From: Larimichthys crocea | Lineage: Eukaryota; Chordata; Actinopteri; Sciaenidae | Reading direction: 5' to 3' | Assembly (NCBI RefSeq): GCF_000972845.2 | Contig: NC_040018.1 | Location: 14,109,157 to 14,173,156, forward strand | DNA: 64,000 nucleotides | Shown: in pieces, positions 21,101-33,637 of the stretch | How the letters are laid out: every line of letters starts with the position of its first letter | How positions within the stretch are numbered: the first letter of the stretch is position 1 | Program-made: the position numbers and the translations under genes | Notes under the pieces: generated by a model | What the model was told of the DNA's origin: nothing | Database searches by the model: none | Seen by the model: only the letters and a program-made list of their open reading frames with translations

Positions 21101-23818
21101 GCCTCTCCAACTGCGCTGTCTGTGGCGCACGCTTCACAGACACCAACAACTTTAACAGGTTTGGCTCATCTCTGCTGTATGTCTTGTCTCAAATCTTTTA
21201 ATGCTAATTGCTTTCCTTTTTTAAAGGAAGGAGTGTACATGGGATGACAGAAATGGAATACAGTATTATTATATTACGATATATGTCATCATTAAGGCAG
21301 TATCATACTGTAGGGAGTGCTGCTGTACAGAATATCAGCATGGCAACGGCTATTAAAATCTAAGATAGGTCACAGACATTAACGTTATTATTTGGGATTT
21401 TACTGTTGTCCATTAAAGTTTCTTGGTGGGTATTTTGAAACATTGGCTCTAGATAGGGCTTTTCGCTAGATGGATAATATGTAATTTATAAATAAAACAC
21501 TATATATTATATTATTTATCTGTTTTATTATTGGTCATATTCCAGCTGTTTCTTTGAATGTTTCAAACAAGATCTAAGGGTTTAATATAATCCAGCAGAT
21601 CTCATTATACAGTTAAAGGCAGCAAACATTTCTTACACAGAAGGAGAAACTATTTTAAATGGTAAAGTTTAATTCCTCGTCGAGCATCAAAAACTGCTTC
21701 TGGCAGGCGTGTGGTAAATAAATTAAAACATGAGTCAGAAATTGGAGGTCACAACATCAAAAGACAAATACTTAAGCTTGGCTGACTGGAGATATTTTTC
21801 TTGCACATTCCACAAGATGGTCAAATCTCTGGAAAGGTGTGCACCTTGCGTTTTGAAAAGAGTGAAAATATGTCTTAAATGCAGCACACGCAAACACAGT
21901 GGAGCAATGGTTCTTGAAGTGTGAGATTAAGCAGGATGCAGAACATGAGGGATGAATAAAATTAGTACTAGGATGACAGATTTAATGGAAATAAACTTGC
22001 ATGTTGCTTAGCAACTGCCACTACATTGAAATTTAAGCAGCGCTGGGAAGGTCAAGACGCATACAGTAGTAGAAGGAGAAACATAATGAGAAGCCGTAAT
22101 ATACAAGTGTTTTTGATAGGAGGGAAAGGAAAAGAAAAAGAAAATTCATGATTCAGTAAGTTTAAGTTTAGAAAAACAGCATCAATATGTATAAACCGAG
22201 CACAGATGTACAAAATCTCTATCTTATGATGATGATGTTACATCCAGTAATTTTAAAGCATCGATCACATTTTTTTTTGTTCTCATAGTGTTGAATGGAA
22301 ACAATTACCACACTCTCTTTGTTAACAGCACCTCGCTCATCTCTGAAACAGATACGGTACATAGGGGAAATGAGTAAGGGGAAATGAGTCATCTTTTCTC
22401 AGCTGGACTCAGTGGTTTCAAATCATGTCGATCATAGCAGCTTGATCGATGAAATAGCCACCAAAACGTCTGTGTTTTACCTTTCTTTTATTATTATGCA
22501 AGCTGAATGTTTGTTTTAGTTGTGATATAACAAACTGTGTTTAGCCTTTAATGCAGAACGGTGATAGTCTTTCAGACACAAAGTGCAGTTCCTTTTATTT
22601 AAGCGTGGAGATGAAAAGAACACAGTGTTAAATGGCACCTAAGGTACAGAATGTAGGCGATGTTTGTGCCCAGAGAGCTGAATCTGAAAGAAAAGGAAAC
22701 TAAATGTGCAGTTTAAATTTGGAAATTGTGCTTCAGGATGGCACAGTTTCACAAGTAAAGGAAAAGACACCTTACGGAGAAAATGTTGAATCAGGGCTGA
22801 CCTTCTAAGAAAGCTGTCTGCTAAAGGGGATTTCTTTGACCACCAATGTAATACTGTGTCCTTTCTCAGGGAGAAGCTTAAAGATGTCCTTGACACAACC
22901 AGGATGGATGTGACCAGTGGAAGGGACACCTGTTCCATGTCCCATTCCCTCTCCAGTAGCCCCATGGCCAGCCCGGGCCCCGGCTCCTGTTCCTGCCACG
23001 GACCAGGCCCCAGCCCCAGTTCATGCCAGGGTCCTTGCCCCTGTGAAGCACCTGACCTCAACCCCAGCCTATGTCAAGCCCATCGTACCTGCCATGGACC
23101 AGGCCACATTTCAAGCCAGTGTCACGGCCCAGGTCCAGGACCGTGCACAGGTTCTGACCAAGGACCCTCCTTTCCCTCACTGCCTGACAGTCTTCTCTCT
23201 GAAGGACCATCGCTTGCATCTATCCCTGATGCTCTTAACTCCTCTTCCTCAAGCCTTCCTCCTATCCCTGACATCTTGGGCTCTATGCCGGTGTATCCCG
23301 CCGGGGTGCTGCTGGTGTGCAACAGCTGCATGGCTTATCAGCAGCTAATGGAAGCCCAGTCGCCGATGCGAAAATGGGCTCTGCGTAGGAAGAACGAACC
23401 CCTGGAGGCTCGCATGCAGCGTCTAGAGCGCGAGCGCACGGCAAAGAAGAACAAGCGGGCATGTGAGACGGACGAGGAGAGGGAAATGAGGAGGCTGAGG
23501 GACCGCGAGGCCAAACGCATGCAGAGGATGCAGGAATCGGAGGAGCAGCGGGCGCGCAGGCTGCAGAGAGACAGGGAGGCCATGCGTTTGAAGAGGGCCA
23601 ACGAGACGCCGGAGAAGAGGCAGGCCAGGCTGATCCGCGAGAGGGAGGCGAAGAGGATCAAGCGACGGCTGGAGAAGATCGACCCTGCTCTGAGGACACA
23701 GATTGAGCATGATCCTGCTGCGATGGCTGCCCTCACAGCAGACATGAGTCTCTTTCAGTTCCCCTGCCCTATGCCTGTCCCTTCGATTGATAATGGTCTG
23801 TTCATGAAGCTGCCCTAA
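12281..23818 (+). CDS. znf821: Zinc finger protein 821 (C2H2 fingers plus STPR domain), 500 aa
   Basis: Nuclear zinc-finger protein and probable transcriptional regulator. Six coding exons: 12281-12320, 17870-18001, 18144-18262, 19582-19677, 20992-21158 and 22870-23818, totalling 1503 nt in frame. The N-terminus MSRRKQTNPFKV fits the RRKQxxP motif by which FOG1, SALL and BCL11 proteins recruit NuRD through RBBP4/7. C2H2 finger 1 uses C110, C113, H126, H130 and is split by an intron. Finger 2 uses C142, C145, H158, H162. A third CxxC (170/173) lacks histidines. Residues about 218-287 are Cys/Pro/Gly/Ser-rich. Residues 367-458 are four exact-length 23-residue basic repeats, the STPR DNA-binding domain also known from silkworm FMBP-1. 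Another CxxC lies at 335/338. The first donor (ACT|GTAGGT) was chosen because it alone restores frame and makes Trp14, conserved in the human protein as I recall it. The introns hold only repeats or unremarkable sequence. Confidence 0.93.
14466..14598. repeat. GACA/CAGA-type repeat followed by (CA)n microsatellite
   Basis: Imperfect CAGA/GACAG repeats run from about 14466 to 14545 and pass into an uninterrupted CA array from 14547 to 14598 (about 26 units). It lies inside znf821 intron 1. Confidence 0.95.
15132..15182. repeat. (GT)n microsatellite
   Basis: An uninterrupted run of about 25 TG units inside znf821 intron 1, about 530 bp from the CA array at 14547-14598 and in the opposite base orientation. 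The two could pair in single-stranded nucleic acid. Confidence 0.95.
17571..17715. repeat. Dispersed teleost repeat fragment
   Basis: The segment begins CTCTGCCAAGGAGATTATG and continues through CAGGACTGATTTTCTTGGTG to GGATCTGAATCACGG. I recognise this pattern as a common repeat in fish genomes but cannot name its family with confidence. It ends about 155 bp before znf821 exon 2. Confidence 0.5.
21159..22869 (+). other. znf821 intron 5
   Basis: A/T-rich intron of 1.7 kb between the second finger exon and the last exon. Neither strand holds a convincing exon or known repeat. The last exon's acceptor is CTTTCTCAG at 22861-22869. Confidence 0.7.
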
Positions 23819-26610
23819 TTGGACCAGGCCACTGGGGGCGGGGGGACCAATTGGCTTCCTGCAGCATCATTAACCTCTGCACTCTGCCACGAGGCTGCTG
23901 CGTTCACAGTGGACCATTCCTAGCTGGTTTACTTCCAGCTCCTTCTGTGTCGAACAGCTTCACACACAAACTGCTTTGTTAAATACAGCAAAAACTACTT
24001 CAATTTCTAATTTATTACCGTCTAGAAAACCTTGGCGACAGGGTTGAGAATGTTTCATGTTGTATGGATGATGACATAAAAGCATGTTGTAAAGAGATTT
24101 GTCTGTTCGTCAGTGGGCTAGCAGATTTAACACAGTTCATTCTCATAGCAGCAGTTATACTTCCTTTGAGGGGGGGGGACAAAAGTCTTTTTGCACATGG
24201 ACCTTCAGTGACAGGAGTGGGGACTTTGTAGCCACAGCCCCTTCTCCTTTCTGGTCCACTCCGCCAGCCCAGTGACTCGGGTTTACCGGTAGCTACACCT
24301 CTCTCTTCAAGCTGCCACCGTGGGTCCCTGGGAAGTTCATATTCTGTCAAAACTACTACCTCAGCTGGCGCCGTGGTCGCGCTCTCTGTCTTGTGGCTTA
24401 CTGCGTTCCAACTCCAGGCTTCCAAAGCTCTATAAGTACTGTACACTACCACAGAGGATGCAGGTTTTCCACAATTTATGTTTGCATTAATCACGCAGGC
24501 ACTTTTAATAGGACACAAACATTCACAGGAGTATCTGAGTTCCACGTGTACTTCCCAGGTCTGATTATGTATCTTATACTCCGAATGTTTTGTCCTATTG
24601 AACACGCCCGGTGTGTCATCTCCTGAGTTGTACACCTTAATGCATTCGCCTCTTTACATTCATTTGCCAATATTCAAATCTGTTTTCTTTTTTTCTTTTT
24701 TTCCTTCACTGTTACACTCCGAATACTTTGCCAATGTCATTTCGGTTTGCTTTTCTGTTACAGACCTTTCCTTGGCTCATAAAAATAATCAGTCTGTGCT
24801 GCTGTTATTGTACTGTACAATACATTAGTTACCTCTTATATATTTTGGGTTCATCTCATTGAGGAATATTGTGCTAAAATATTCAGTAAAGTGGTCACAA
24901 TGAAATAGTTCCTGATACGTTACTTGTTGACAACAAAATTTGTCACACTACTTGAATTCTGCTTGCAAAGACGCATTTGTTTTCCTCGTTATGAGACCAT
25001 TACAAACATATTAAAGTGGTTATTATTATGTAGATGGTCATAGACGGATGATGCAATTTTCTGTAGCATTCACATGCTTTGTAAAGCTGCAGTACCTTCA
25101 GTATATGTAACCTGTACCACTTACATTGGGGTTAATGTATGTACTCTGTCCGCAGAATTGATACATTTATTGATTCATATGACAGAGGAACTCATTTTAA
25201 ATGCCTGTTGAAACTTAAAAAAAAAAGTGTATCCCCATCCGTTACTGAGCACTGGGGTTAATTTCATAACACATACAGCCCATAGTGGGAGAGAGATTTT
25301 ATTAATCTATAGTCATTAACCTCATTCCAGCACATATTTATGCAATATGATGTGAATATATTTTTCTTGTGAAAATGTTTTGGTTATGTTGTTACAGTCA
25401 GTGGTATAAGATTGTTTTAATGTTTTTAAATTAGAGGCCATGGTTATCCCTCGCTTAATTTTATTCACCTATAAGGTTACCTCCAGTTTTTTTTTTTCTT
25501 GACTTCACTTCTCCAGATGCAAACATTTACAGTGTCAAACGAGCAGTTTCTGAAATATTCTTCAAAGAATACCAGAGACGAGAACAAGTACTGGTTCTGT
25601 TTGAGTCACTCCTAGATGAGAGTCGATCTACCTGGCTGTTTGTTGCAGCAAATTAAACAAAGAGACTGAAAATGTAGAGATTTTTTAGTTTCATCCTTCT
25701 TTGAGGCTTTTCTAGGAGTGCATCAAACCTCTATGCAACAGATGTGTTATTTATTCCAAGGAAAATTAATTCATTTTTCACTGAAACTATGCAGAATGCT
25801 ACTTTAGTTCAAACAGACTTCAATGTAAAGAGTTTAGCTTCTCAGGCAATTTAACTCAGTGAGAGGGCTCCGAGCCTGGTTACGACACCCTGGTCCATAC
25901 GAATCATTTATAGATCTATCATATGACAGTTTTAGGCAGTTGTGTGACTTTTTCTAGAGACACTTGAGAGCTATGTTTTCTCTTCCTAGTTCAGCACATG
26001 AAACCAACAGGGTCTCACTGCCATCCTATTCATGACATACTGTATCAAGGGCAGATCAGTGTTCTCGACAAAGTCTTCAGGTGTCATTTATTTCTCTTTT
26101 CTCTCAGACTATGAATACTGGGTATTCTCAGAGGTTGCACTTGCTGTGATCCCCTGGACTAACATGACAGAAAACTGCGGCGTCTGTGGTCTGACATACT
26201 ATTGCAAAGTTGATATTGGTCTTTACAAGCAGTACTTTGGGTATGGATTAGGTAAGCACTGCATGTCGTGAAACTGCACTTGTCCTAGAATGGTTCAATA
26301 TGAGCTTGTGTTCTACTGTTAGTTTATGCCTGCCTGTTTTTTACAGTTTAATCAAAAGAAAAATGTTGAAATAAAATCGTTGGCCTTTCTATATTAATTC
26401 TATCAGGATTTTCTCTCAATGTCCATGTTTACAGAACAAATCTCTCTGAACAAGGCCAAATGAATGAGCTAAACTGCTAATGAGAACATTCATGCTTGCT
26501 GCGATATCAATGCATTCTGACTGGATGGCACTTGGGGATGCCATCCTCTGTTACTGGATTAACAGATGTACAGACCGTGACGAAACCTGGTAAAGAATGT
26601 GGAAATAAAC
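23819..26610 (+). other. znf821: Putative znf821 3' untranslated region and downstream sequence
   Basis: This follows the znf821 stop codon. Candidate poly(A) signals are ATTAAA at 25010, AATAAA at 26370 and AATAAA at 26604, so the transcript end is uncertain. The region also contains a 206-codon open frame on the opposite strand (24015-24635), described under findings. I see no other coding signal. Confidence 0.5.
26370..26375 (+). terminator. Candidate znf821 poly(A) signal
   Basis: A canonical AATAAA about 2.55 kb after the znf821 stop. A second one lies at 26604-26609. Which is used, if either, cannot be told from sequence. Confidence 0.35.
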
Positions 26611-26724
26611 ATTGACTTTACTATAATGTTAATGTCCAGTGTCACTTCCCTCCTCCTTTGTTTTATACACACAAATACACATGTATTTTGAATGGATACA
26701 GTATCACACACATCTTTAAGACTA

Positions 26725-27891
26725 CAAGTCTACCAGCCAAAAGTTTCAACACCTTTTCTTTATTTTTATTATATTCTATAATGTAGATTAACACTGGCGA
26801 CATCAAAGCTATGAAATAACATGAAATTATGTGGTAAAAAAGTAACCACCCCTTGCTTTAACGACAGCTTTGCACAGTCTTGGCATCCTCTCAATCAGCT
26901 TCATGGGGTAGTCACCTGGAATCATTTTTAATTAACAGGTGTGCCTCGTCTAAAGTTAACGTGCTTAAGATCATCAGTTGTGTCATTTAAATGTAGTGTT
27001 GGCATACAGTAAATAGCTCGTTTTGACTAGTAATCCGTATTACGGCAAGATCCGCTCAGCTGAGTAAAGAAAAACGACAGTCTATGTATCATTACTTTAA
27101 GACATGAAGGTCAGTAAATTCAGAAAATATCAAGAACTTTGAATGTATCCTATAACATTAAACACTATGATGAAACTGGCACTAATGAGGAAGGAAGACC
27201 AAGAGTTCCCTCTGCTGCAGAGGATAAGTTCATTATAGCTACCAGACTTAGAAATCACCAATTAAAGGCACCCTCATATTAGAGGCCACATAGATCTTCA
27301 CAGATTTCAAAGAGCAGGCTCATCTCTACATCAACTGTTCAGAGAACACTGACTGCATCAGGCCTTGATGTCAAATTGCTGCAAAGAGCAAGTGCACCTG
27401 ATAAACAAGAAGAAGAAGAGGACTGCTTGGGTAAGGATGGTATCTGCATGTGTGGTTCCCACTGCAAAGCATGGTGGAGAAGGAGGTGTGATGGTGTCGG
27501 GGTGCTGTGCTGGTCACGCTGTTGGTCATTTATTCAAATGACTTACATGGTCAGCATCTGTTTTGTGCTTAGTGGGACCATCATTTGTTTTGAAACAGGG
27601 CAATGACCCAAATCACACCGCCAAGGTATTTAAGGGATATTTAACCAAGGAGATTAATGGGAGTGCTTCATCAGCTGACCTAAACCGAGTTGGAATAGTT
27701 TGAGACGGGTTTGACCACGGAGTGAAGGAAAGGCAGCCAACAACTGCTCAACATATATGGAAACTCCTTCAAGACTGTAATTAAAGCAAAGCAAACATAT
27801 TTTGCTTTGTTAGCATTTATGATAATAAATGATAATAAAAAAAAACACTGAATGAGAAGGTGTGTCCAAACCTTTGACTCGTACTGTGAAA
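26725..27891 (+). mobile_element. Degenerate Tc1-like (Tc1/mariner) transposon
   Basis: The ends form imperfect inverted repeats. The left end reads AGTCTACCAGCCAAAAGTTT. The right end, reverse-complemented, begins ACAGTACGAGTCAAAGGTTT. TA dinucleotides flank both ends, as expected of Tc1/mariner insertions. Between them are plus-strand remnants of a transposase reading frame, for example a stretch encoding STVQRTLTASGLD, broken by many stops and frameshifts. The element is a fossil lying between the convergent 3' ends of znf821 and atxn1l. The superfamily is well supported; the subfamily is not assigned. Confidence 0.8.
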
Positions 27892-28859
27892 TACAGAATT
27901 ATGGCATGTGTGCCTCTGCAGCCCTGCAACCGTGACCTCAGAGGCCGGGGTTGCAGGTTTGCAGAGACACTGTGTCATCTTTTGTGGTTGGAGCATTATA
28001 CTTTTGCTCTTCTTTATACTTGTAATCACAACGCACATTTAAAATTAATACAGAAATATTTCAGGGGGAAAAAAGCAGGTAAAGGAATCTAAGAACTTTA
28101 AATGACCTGACATGATTTCATAGAGGGGAATTCAAACCACATAAATTCAGAGATGTTTTAAGTCAATAAAATATGTCAATGCTCTAAAGTCAGTGGCATC
28201 CATATTTAAACACTGAGCATTCAAGTTGTGGTTACACTTTATTACAACATACCCAGATGCTTAATAAGATTTAAATTATTACGTTTATTATTTTTTTTAC
28301 TATTGCATTTGCCAAGATTTGACCTATAGACCTGCAAGACAGAATGCAAAAGGTGTAACTACCCAACAGTATATAAAGAAGTTACTTTAGCTCCACCATA
28401 ACCCACTACAGCATTAAAATGATCATTATAGAGTAACATATCAGTAATACTGAACCAATCAAATAATGATGAAGTGATGGACAATGTCTCACCCCAGTTG
28501 ACAAGTACATATTACTGATTATACTTTTGTAAAATATTGGAAAATGTGTAAAGATTTAACATATACTTTTACACTTCAGTAAAAGATTTTAATATTTCTT
28601 ACTTTTGTTTAATGCCATTAATAAAAGCAAATGAATGCATAGATGCAACTAAAGAAACACAGCACACAAGTTGGATAATAGTTTATATTTATATTTGTAT
28701 ATATATATAATATTGTGTTTACTTAACAAACATGATAAATGCAATGTCTCCAAGTTAGCTGTAACAATAAAAATACAATATCTTTGTGTCCTTAAAGTAC
28801 ATAGAATTAAAACAGCAAAACAAAAAAACAAAAACCGCCCTAAGTAGTTCACAGAGAGG
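27892..28859. other. Intergenic gap between convergent znf821 and atxn1l
   Basis: A/T-rich sequence with no coding exon on either strand. It lies between the Tc1-like fossil and the putative atxn1l poly(A) site. Confidence 0.5.
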
Positions 28860-28883
28860 TACAAATATACAGTACAAATCTAT

Positions 28884-28889
28884 TTTATT
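28884..28889 (-). terminator. atxn1l: Candidate atxn1l poly(A) signal
   Basis: The plus strand reads TTTATT, so the minus strand reads AATAAA. It lies about 4.75 kb past the stop codon. Use is inferred only. Confidence 0.35.
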
Positions 28890-29617
28890 CAAAAACGGTA
28901 CAAATAAAAATGCAACAAAATAGAGATATTAATGCTTTGTTAAAGTCAGGTAGGTGTAGGGTATTCTAAGGGAGCACTTTCGGTCGACAACTCTAAGGCT
29001 TCTGATAAAGATCAATACATATTGGTACGGCCATACGATATTAAAACTCACTATACAAAGTTCATACAACCTGGATTATACTTGAGGATTGAATGTTACA
29101 TTTACATCATTGCATATATTTTGCAGATTTAGGCATTTAAAAAAAGATGCTGTTTTTTGTTTTGTTTTTAGTTACACGTCACATAAAAAGCAGTGTCACC
29201 TTGTGCCAAAAAAGTACAATGTTGAATCTGAAAATACACAGACTTCTTTAAAACTTTTAACCGTTCACGTTATCCTGATTTAATTCGACATCAGCAATAC
29301 CAAAGCCATCCTAAATTCACCTTTGCGGTTCAACATCGGATCAAACGACAGGAAGTAGTTCACACGGAGAGAAATAAATTCCCACTGCCAACATCACAAA
29401 ACATAATAAACCGTTACATTACCACCAATGGAAAGCTATCTGATTTATTTATGCAGCCTGTCTATCTCCATTTCTTCAAACCCACCTTCTGTTTGCCAGA
29501 CCATGGGACAAAGCACAAGACACCAAACACAATCCATTAATTCGAGGGATTAAAAAAAAAAAACATTAAAAAAAACCTACCAATCTTGTGCAACAACAAT
29601 AAAAACATATGTGTGCG

Positions 29618-29621
<4 letters not shown>

Positions 29622-29678
<57 letters not shown>
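29622..29678. repeat. (GT)n microsatellite in putative atxn1l 3' UTR
   Basis: About 28 uninterrupted GT units, which would appear as CA in the atxn1l transcript. Confidence 0.95.
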
Positions 29679-29681
<3 letters not shown>

Positions 29682-32600
29682 GAATAGATTTCCCTCTGCT
29701 GCTAACACTCTTGTAAAAAAGTGCAGATAAGAGTGTCCATTTATGTCACTTCCACACAATGACCAAAAAAAAATAAAAACAGGAATTAAAAAGTTAAGTA
29801 TGAGCATTAAGAGTGTATTAAAAATGTAACGGAGTAGATAATGAATAAAAAGACAGGAAACAAAAACATGGTTGAACCGTCTGGGGCCAAAAGAGTATTC
29901 ATCGCCACCCTTTGAGAAATGTAAATGTGAAATTTCTGCTCATAAGCGTGACAAGAGTGTCAAGGCTTGACATTTGTGATTTGCTCTTGTACAGCCTATA
30001 AAGGGAACACAGAGTCTACCAGAAGCATCATTCCATTATTTCTATTTCACACATTGTACAAAGCAGAATTTAAGGCATTATCGACAAGCATCATCAAAGC
30101 TATCTATACAAAAAAAAAAAAAAAACACCTATCTACAGAAGCACACATCCTGCGTGTTCTCCGTGACTTTGTGTGCTTTACATTTCGAAACTCTTCAATT
30201 TACCAACAGTTTTCATTTTACAAACACTGTAAAGGAGGGCATTTAGTGCAATTACTTATAGCAACAGACTATCAGTGATGTGAATTCGATTCATTGGACA
30301 TCTTTGCAGCAGTCGAGCTTTCCTGCTTTAACATGGCACACGCTGCTCAAAGCAGAGGGCAGAAACAAAAAGGCTCAAGGTAGCACTGGATAGTCTTGCT
30401 GTGAGAACTGAAGTCACAGGTAAAGTCACAGGTGGCATTGCTTGCACCATGTAAATCCCATCAAATGCATCTTGACCTAAAATACAAATGTTGAAGTGGC
30501 CCCCGGCAATCAGACGGCCAAAATAATCCAGAACGAACACAAACTGAAAACTCGAGTGACACTCGTCTCATCTTGAGCGGTTTGGCTCCGACTCTGTGGC
30601 ATCGTAAGAAGACAATAAAAGTTTATCGATCTGTGACTGAGCAGTCTGCTATGTGGCGGCAGATTGGGACCGCTGAGTGAAAAACAGAAAGTAGCAAAGC
30701 AAAATACTGGTTTGTATTCCTGTAAAAAGGTCATTTAAAACTAAAGAATAGTTATAGAACCTGACATCAGCATAAAACGACTGCATCAGCTGACGTGCCC
30801 TACTGCTTCAAAGAGCTGTACTTAAGACAATGAGGGGTACAATACCGAGTTTACTGCATAGGAAACGCCACAACTACATGAAATGTGTTCAGGTATTATA
30901 TATATTGCTTGCACCATGAAAAAAAAATGAACTCAATGTGGTGAGCATCTGATGGTAAGATGCGTTTTTAACCGTAGTAAAGTGATTTTCTGAAAGCAAT
31001 GCATTTTAAAGGATAGATTCAAACCTATCTTAATACTATACTAACTTTTTTTGTACAGTGAAAGAGTTTTTAGATGTGGTTGGATCTTTACATGGTCAGG
31101 ATGGACCAATAACTCATGCGGGCATGTAAGACAGACTTGAAAAAAAAAATTGTGAACCTACCCCCTTAAAGCTGCTCGTAATGACAGTACCAGAGGATGA
31201 GCGTCAACAAGGCCCCGTTCAGGTCACTCTGTCTGATTTGTCTCATGGCTGTATACTCCGCAAACCATGAAGATTTAAGGGCTCTATTCAAGTTAAGAGT
31301 TGAAGAGGACAGATAGACACACACACACGTACAACAGCGCCTTGGCTACAGCACCGATACATTAGTCAGACACAAACTTGACAACCATGTAACTAGCTGA
31401 TCCTCCTGTCTGAGCACATCCAGTGAAAAGAAATGTAACAGGTAATGCATGAAATATCCAAATGTCATTCAAACATTGATCTATGACGGAAAAAAAGAAC
31501 AAAAAAAACAAACAAACAAAAAAAACAGGTACTGTCTGATTTCCGCTTTCTGATGGGAATGTCTCTGTGAGGAATGCTGCTGTGATTATAAACCTCTGAA
31601 TGATTTTATGTGTGGTCTAATTGCACTTGTTTTCAATTTCACCCTTTTTGGATTTTTGGATTTCAAGAAGAGGATAAAAATCTGTCAGACGTAGGAAACT
31701 GCAGCATTCATCTTGGCTAATTTGTAAACAGAGTTAAAAATGCAAGTCAGTTTTTCTCTCTCTCTCTCTCTCTACAACACAATACTTCAAACATATTCCC
31801 TTCATTAAAAAAACAAAAAAAAAACACCTACTGTACTGTGATTCTTATTTTTTTTTAAAGTCAGTGTGGCGTCAATGAGCGACATTTTCTATGTGCAACA
31901 CAAGACAATCATAAGATCCACTGGATAGAGTATATCCTAGTACAAAAGCGAACGACAGTATACGTTTGAACAAAAGACAGAACAGGAAATAACTCGATAA
32001 TGATCGCAAACTTAATTAGAGTCAAGCCTTTCTTGGAGATGCACTTGAGTAAATCCATGTAAGATAAAATATCATCAGTGAGATGGAGAATCAGAAAGAG
32101 AAGCAGAGACATCTACAATGATTTGATGAGGGTCAGTGAAAATTAACAGCAAAATAGTGCATCCATCTTTAAAAGTCGTGGGGGGGGTCAGAGCTGACAC
32201 CTCACGGGTTCCTAGGGAGGTGAGGGTGGAAGCAGTACAACCGTGTGCTGTGAAAACAACTAACTATTGCTTTAATTTGGTAACAAAGCCTAACTAACTC
32301 AAAAAGGTGAGGACAAAGAGAAACACCTCGTCACCGACTCGCTCGCACACAGGAATTCTCTCCAAGGCGAACTACAAAGCCCTTCCACTCATCCAGGCTA
32401 AAGTGGCGTGCAGCCAGTGATGTGACTCGGTAATGTCTCTTCCTGGATCATTCCCACAGTTGGCTTTGGTGATGACCAGCCAGTGTCTCCTCTGTTAATT
32501 ACGCTCCTTAGAATTGCATTGAAAGTCACCAGTCTGGTCGGGAAAGCTTTGAGGTATAGAGAGGAGGGAGAGGAGGGTGTCGCTCAGGATTGGAGTTTAT

Positions 32601-33637
32601 TCTCTAAAAAGGGGAGAAACACTAAGTGTTGAATATTCTCACTGATGATACTGGAATGCAAAATATCTCAAGTTATCATAGAGAACAAAGCGTTATTCCA
32701 ATCTGCGACATTTATGCAAACATACGCACACACACACGCACACACACGTTAGGGTCCTCATCTTAAACCAGAGGGCGCGACGGTGTGTTTGTTTTTTGGA
32801 GTGAAAACTGATTGCTGAACAGACATACTGATTGATTTATCACTATTTCGATTGTAAGACAAGTGGGACATGCCACACTTGGCCTGAGAGAGTATCCCGT
32901 TCTTTGCAGGCCCGAGAGAGTATCTCTGCTGACAAAGGAGGTTTCAGACTCCTGCCGGAGAAGCGTAACGTCACATGCACTGACAGTTGGCATAAGCAGC
33001 GCCAATATCACCAGAGGAGCCTTGCTGATGTCAGCAACTCCGCTCTTTTTTTTGGGTAAATGCTTTAAGAAGGAAACACGATCTTAGGAATGGAGGAGAT
33101 CAAAGATCGCCGGCTGTGATCTTTTTTTAAACACATCGGAACCTGCGGAGTTGGTAGCTTCGCCGCGCTACAAAAAAAAAAAACACATTCTTCGTAGTCT
33201 GTGGTCTTCCAAAAAGACAGTTTGGTCAAAAAGGAAGCAAGAGTGTTCCGAGTGCGATGGCAACCTCCAAGCATCGTTATGAGGAAGTGGAGACAAAGGA
33301 GGGAGGGAGTAAGAGAAATGCAGTGTGTAAGGACTATAAGAGGCATTTCATCAGCTACATGCTTTCTCCTCAGCTTGTCATGTCCCTGTCAGACCTCCGC
33401 TGGCTGGGGAACCAGAGGCTCGTATCCTTTGGTTGAATGACAACCAAACCAAACCAAACCTCTCACTACATAGACAAAGATCTTGTATTTTTTGTATCTT
33501 TTAGGTGTGCAAAATCTCAAACATTCTGAGGCTACATTCGCACTCTTTTTCTAAATTGTTTTATTCCCTCTTTCTCTCCTTGTCACACTCATTCTTACTC
33601 GTGGCAGTCTCCACTATAGTTGCTACCAAATGTGATG

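Larger units (their letters stand above)
28860..33637 (-). other. atxn1l: Putative long atxn1l 3' untranslated region
   Basis: This follows the atxn1l stop codon on the minus strand. A canonical minus-strand AATAAA at 28884-28889 would end a 3' UTR of about 4.75 kb; mammalian ATXN1L also has a multi-kilobase 3' UTR. The segment contains a CA array on the sense strand (29622-29678 GT on plus) and a short CT run at 31757-31774. No coding exon is evident. Earlier poly(A) sites are possible. Confidence 0.5.

Noticed and set aside
22639..23745. Minus-strand frames opposite the last znf821 exon
   Set aside because: They are antisense shadows of a GC-rich coding exon that has strong family support on the plus strand.
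27376..27606. 76-codon frame within the Tc1-like element as a live gene
   Set aside because: It is a short leftover of the transposase region, out of context and surrounded by stops and frameshifts.
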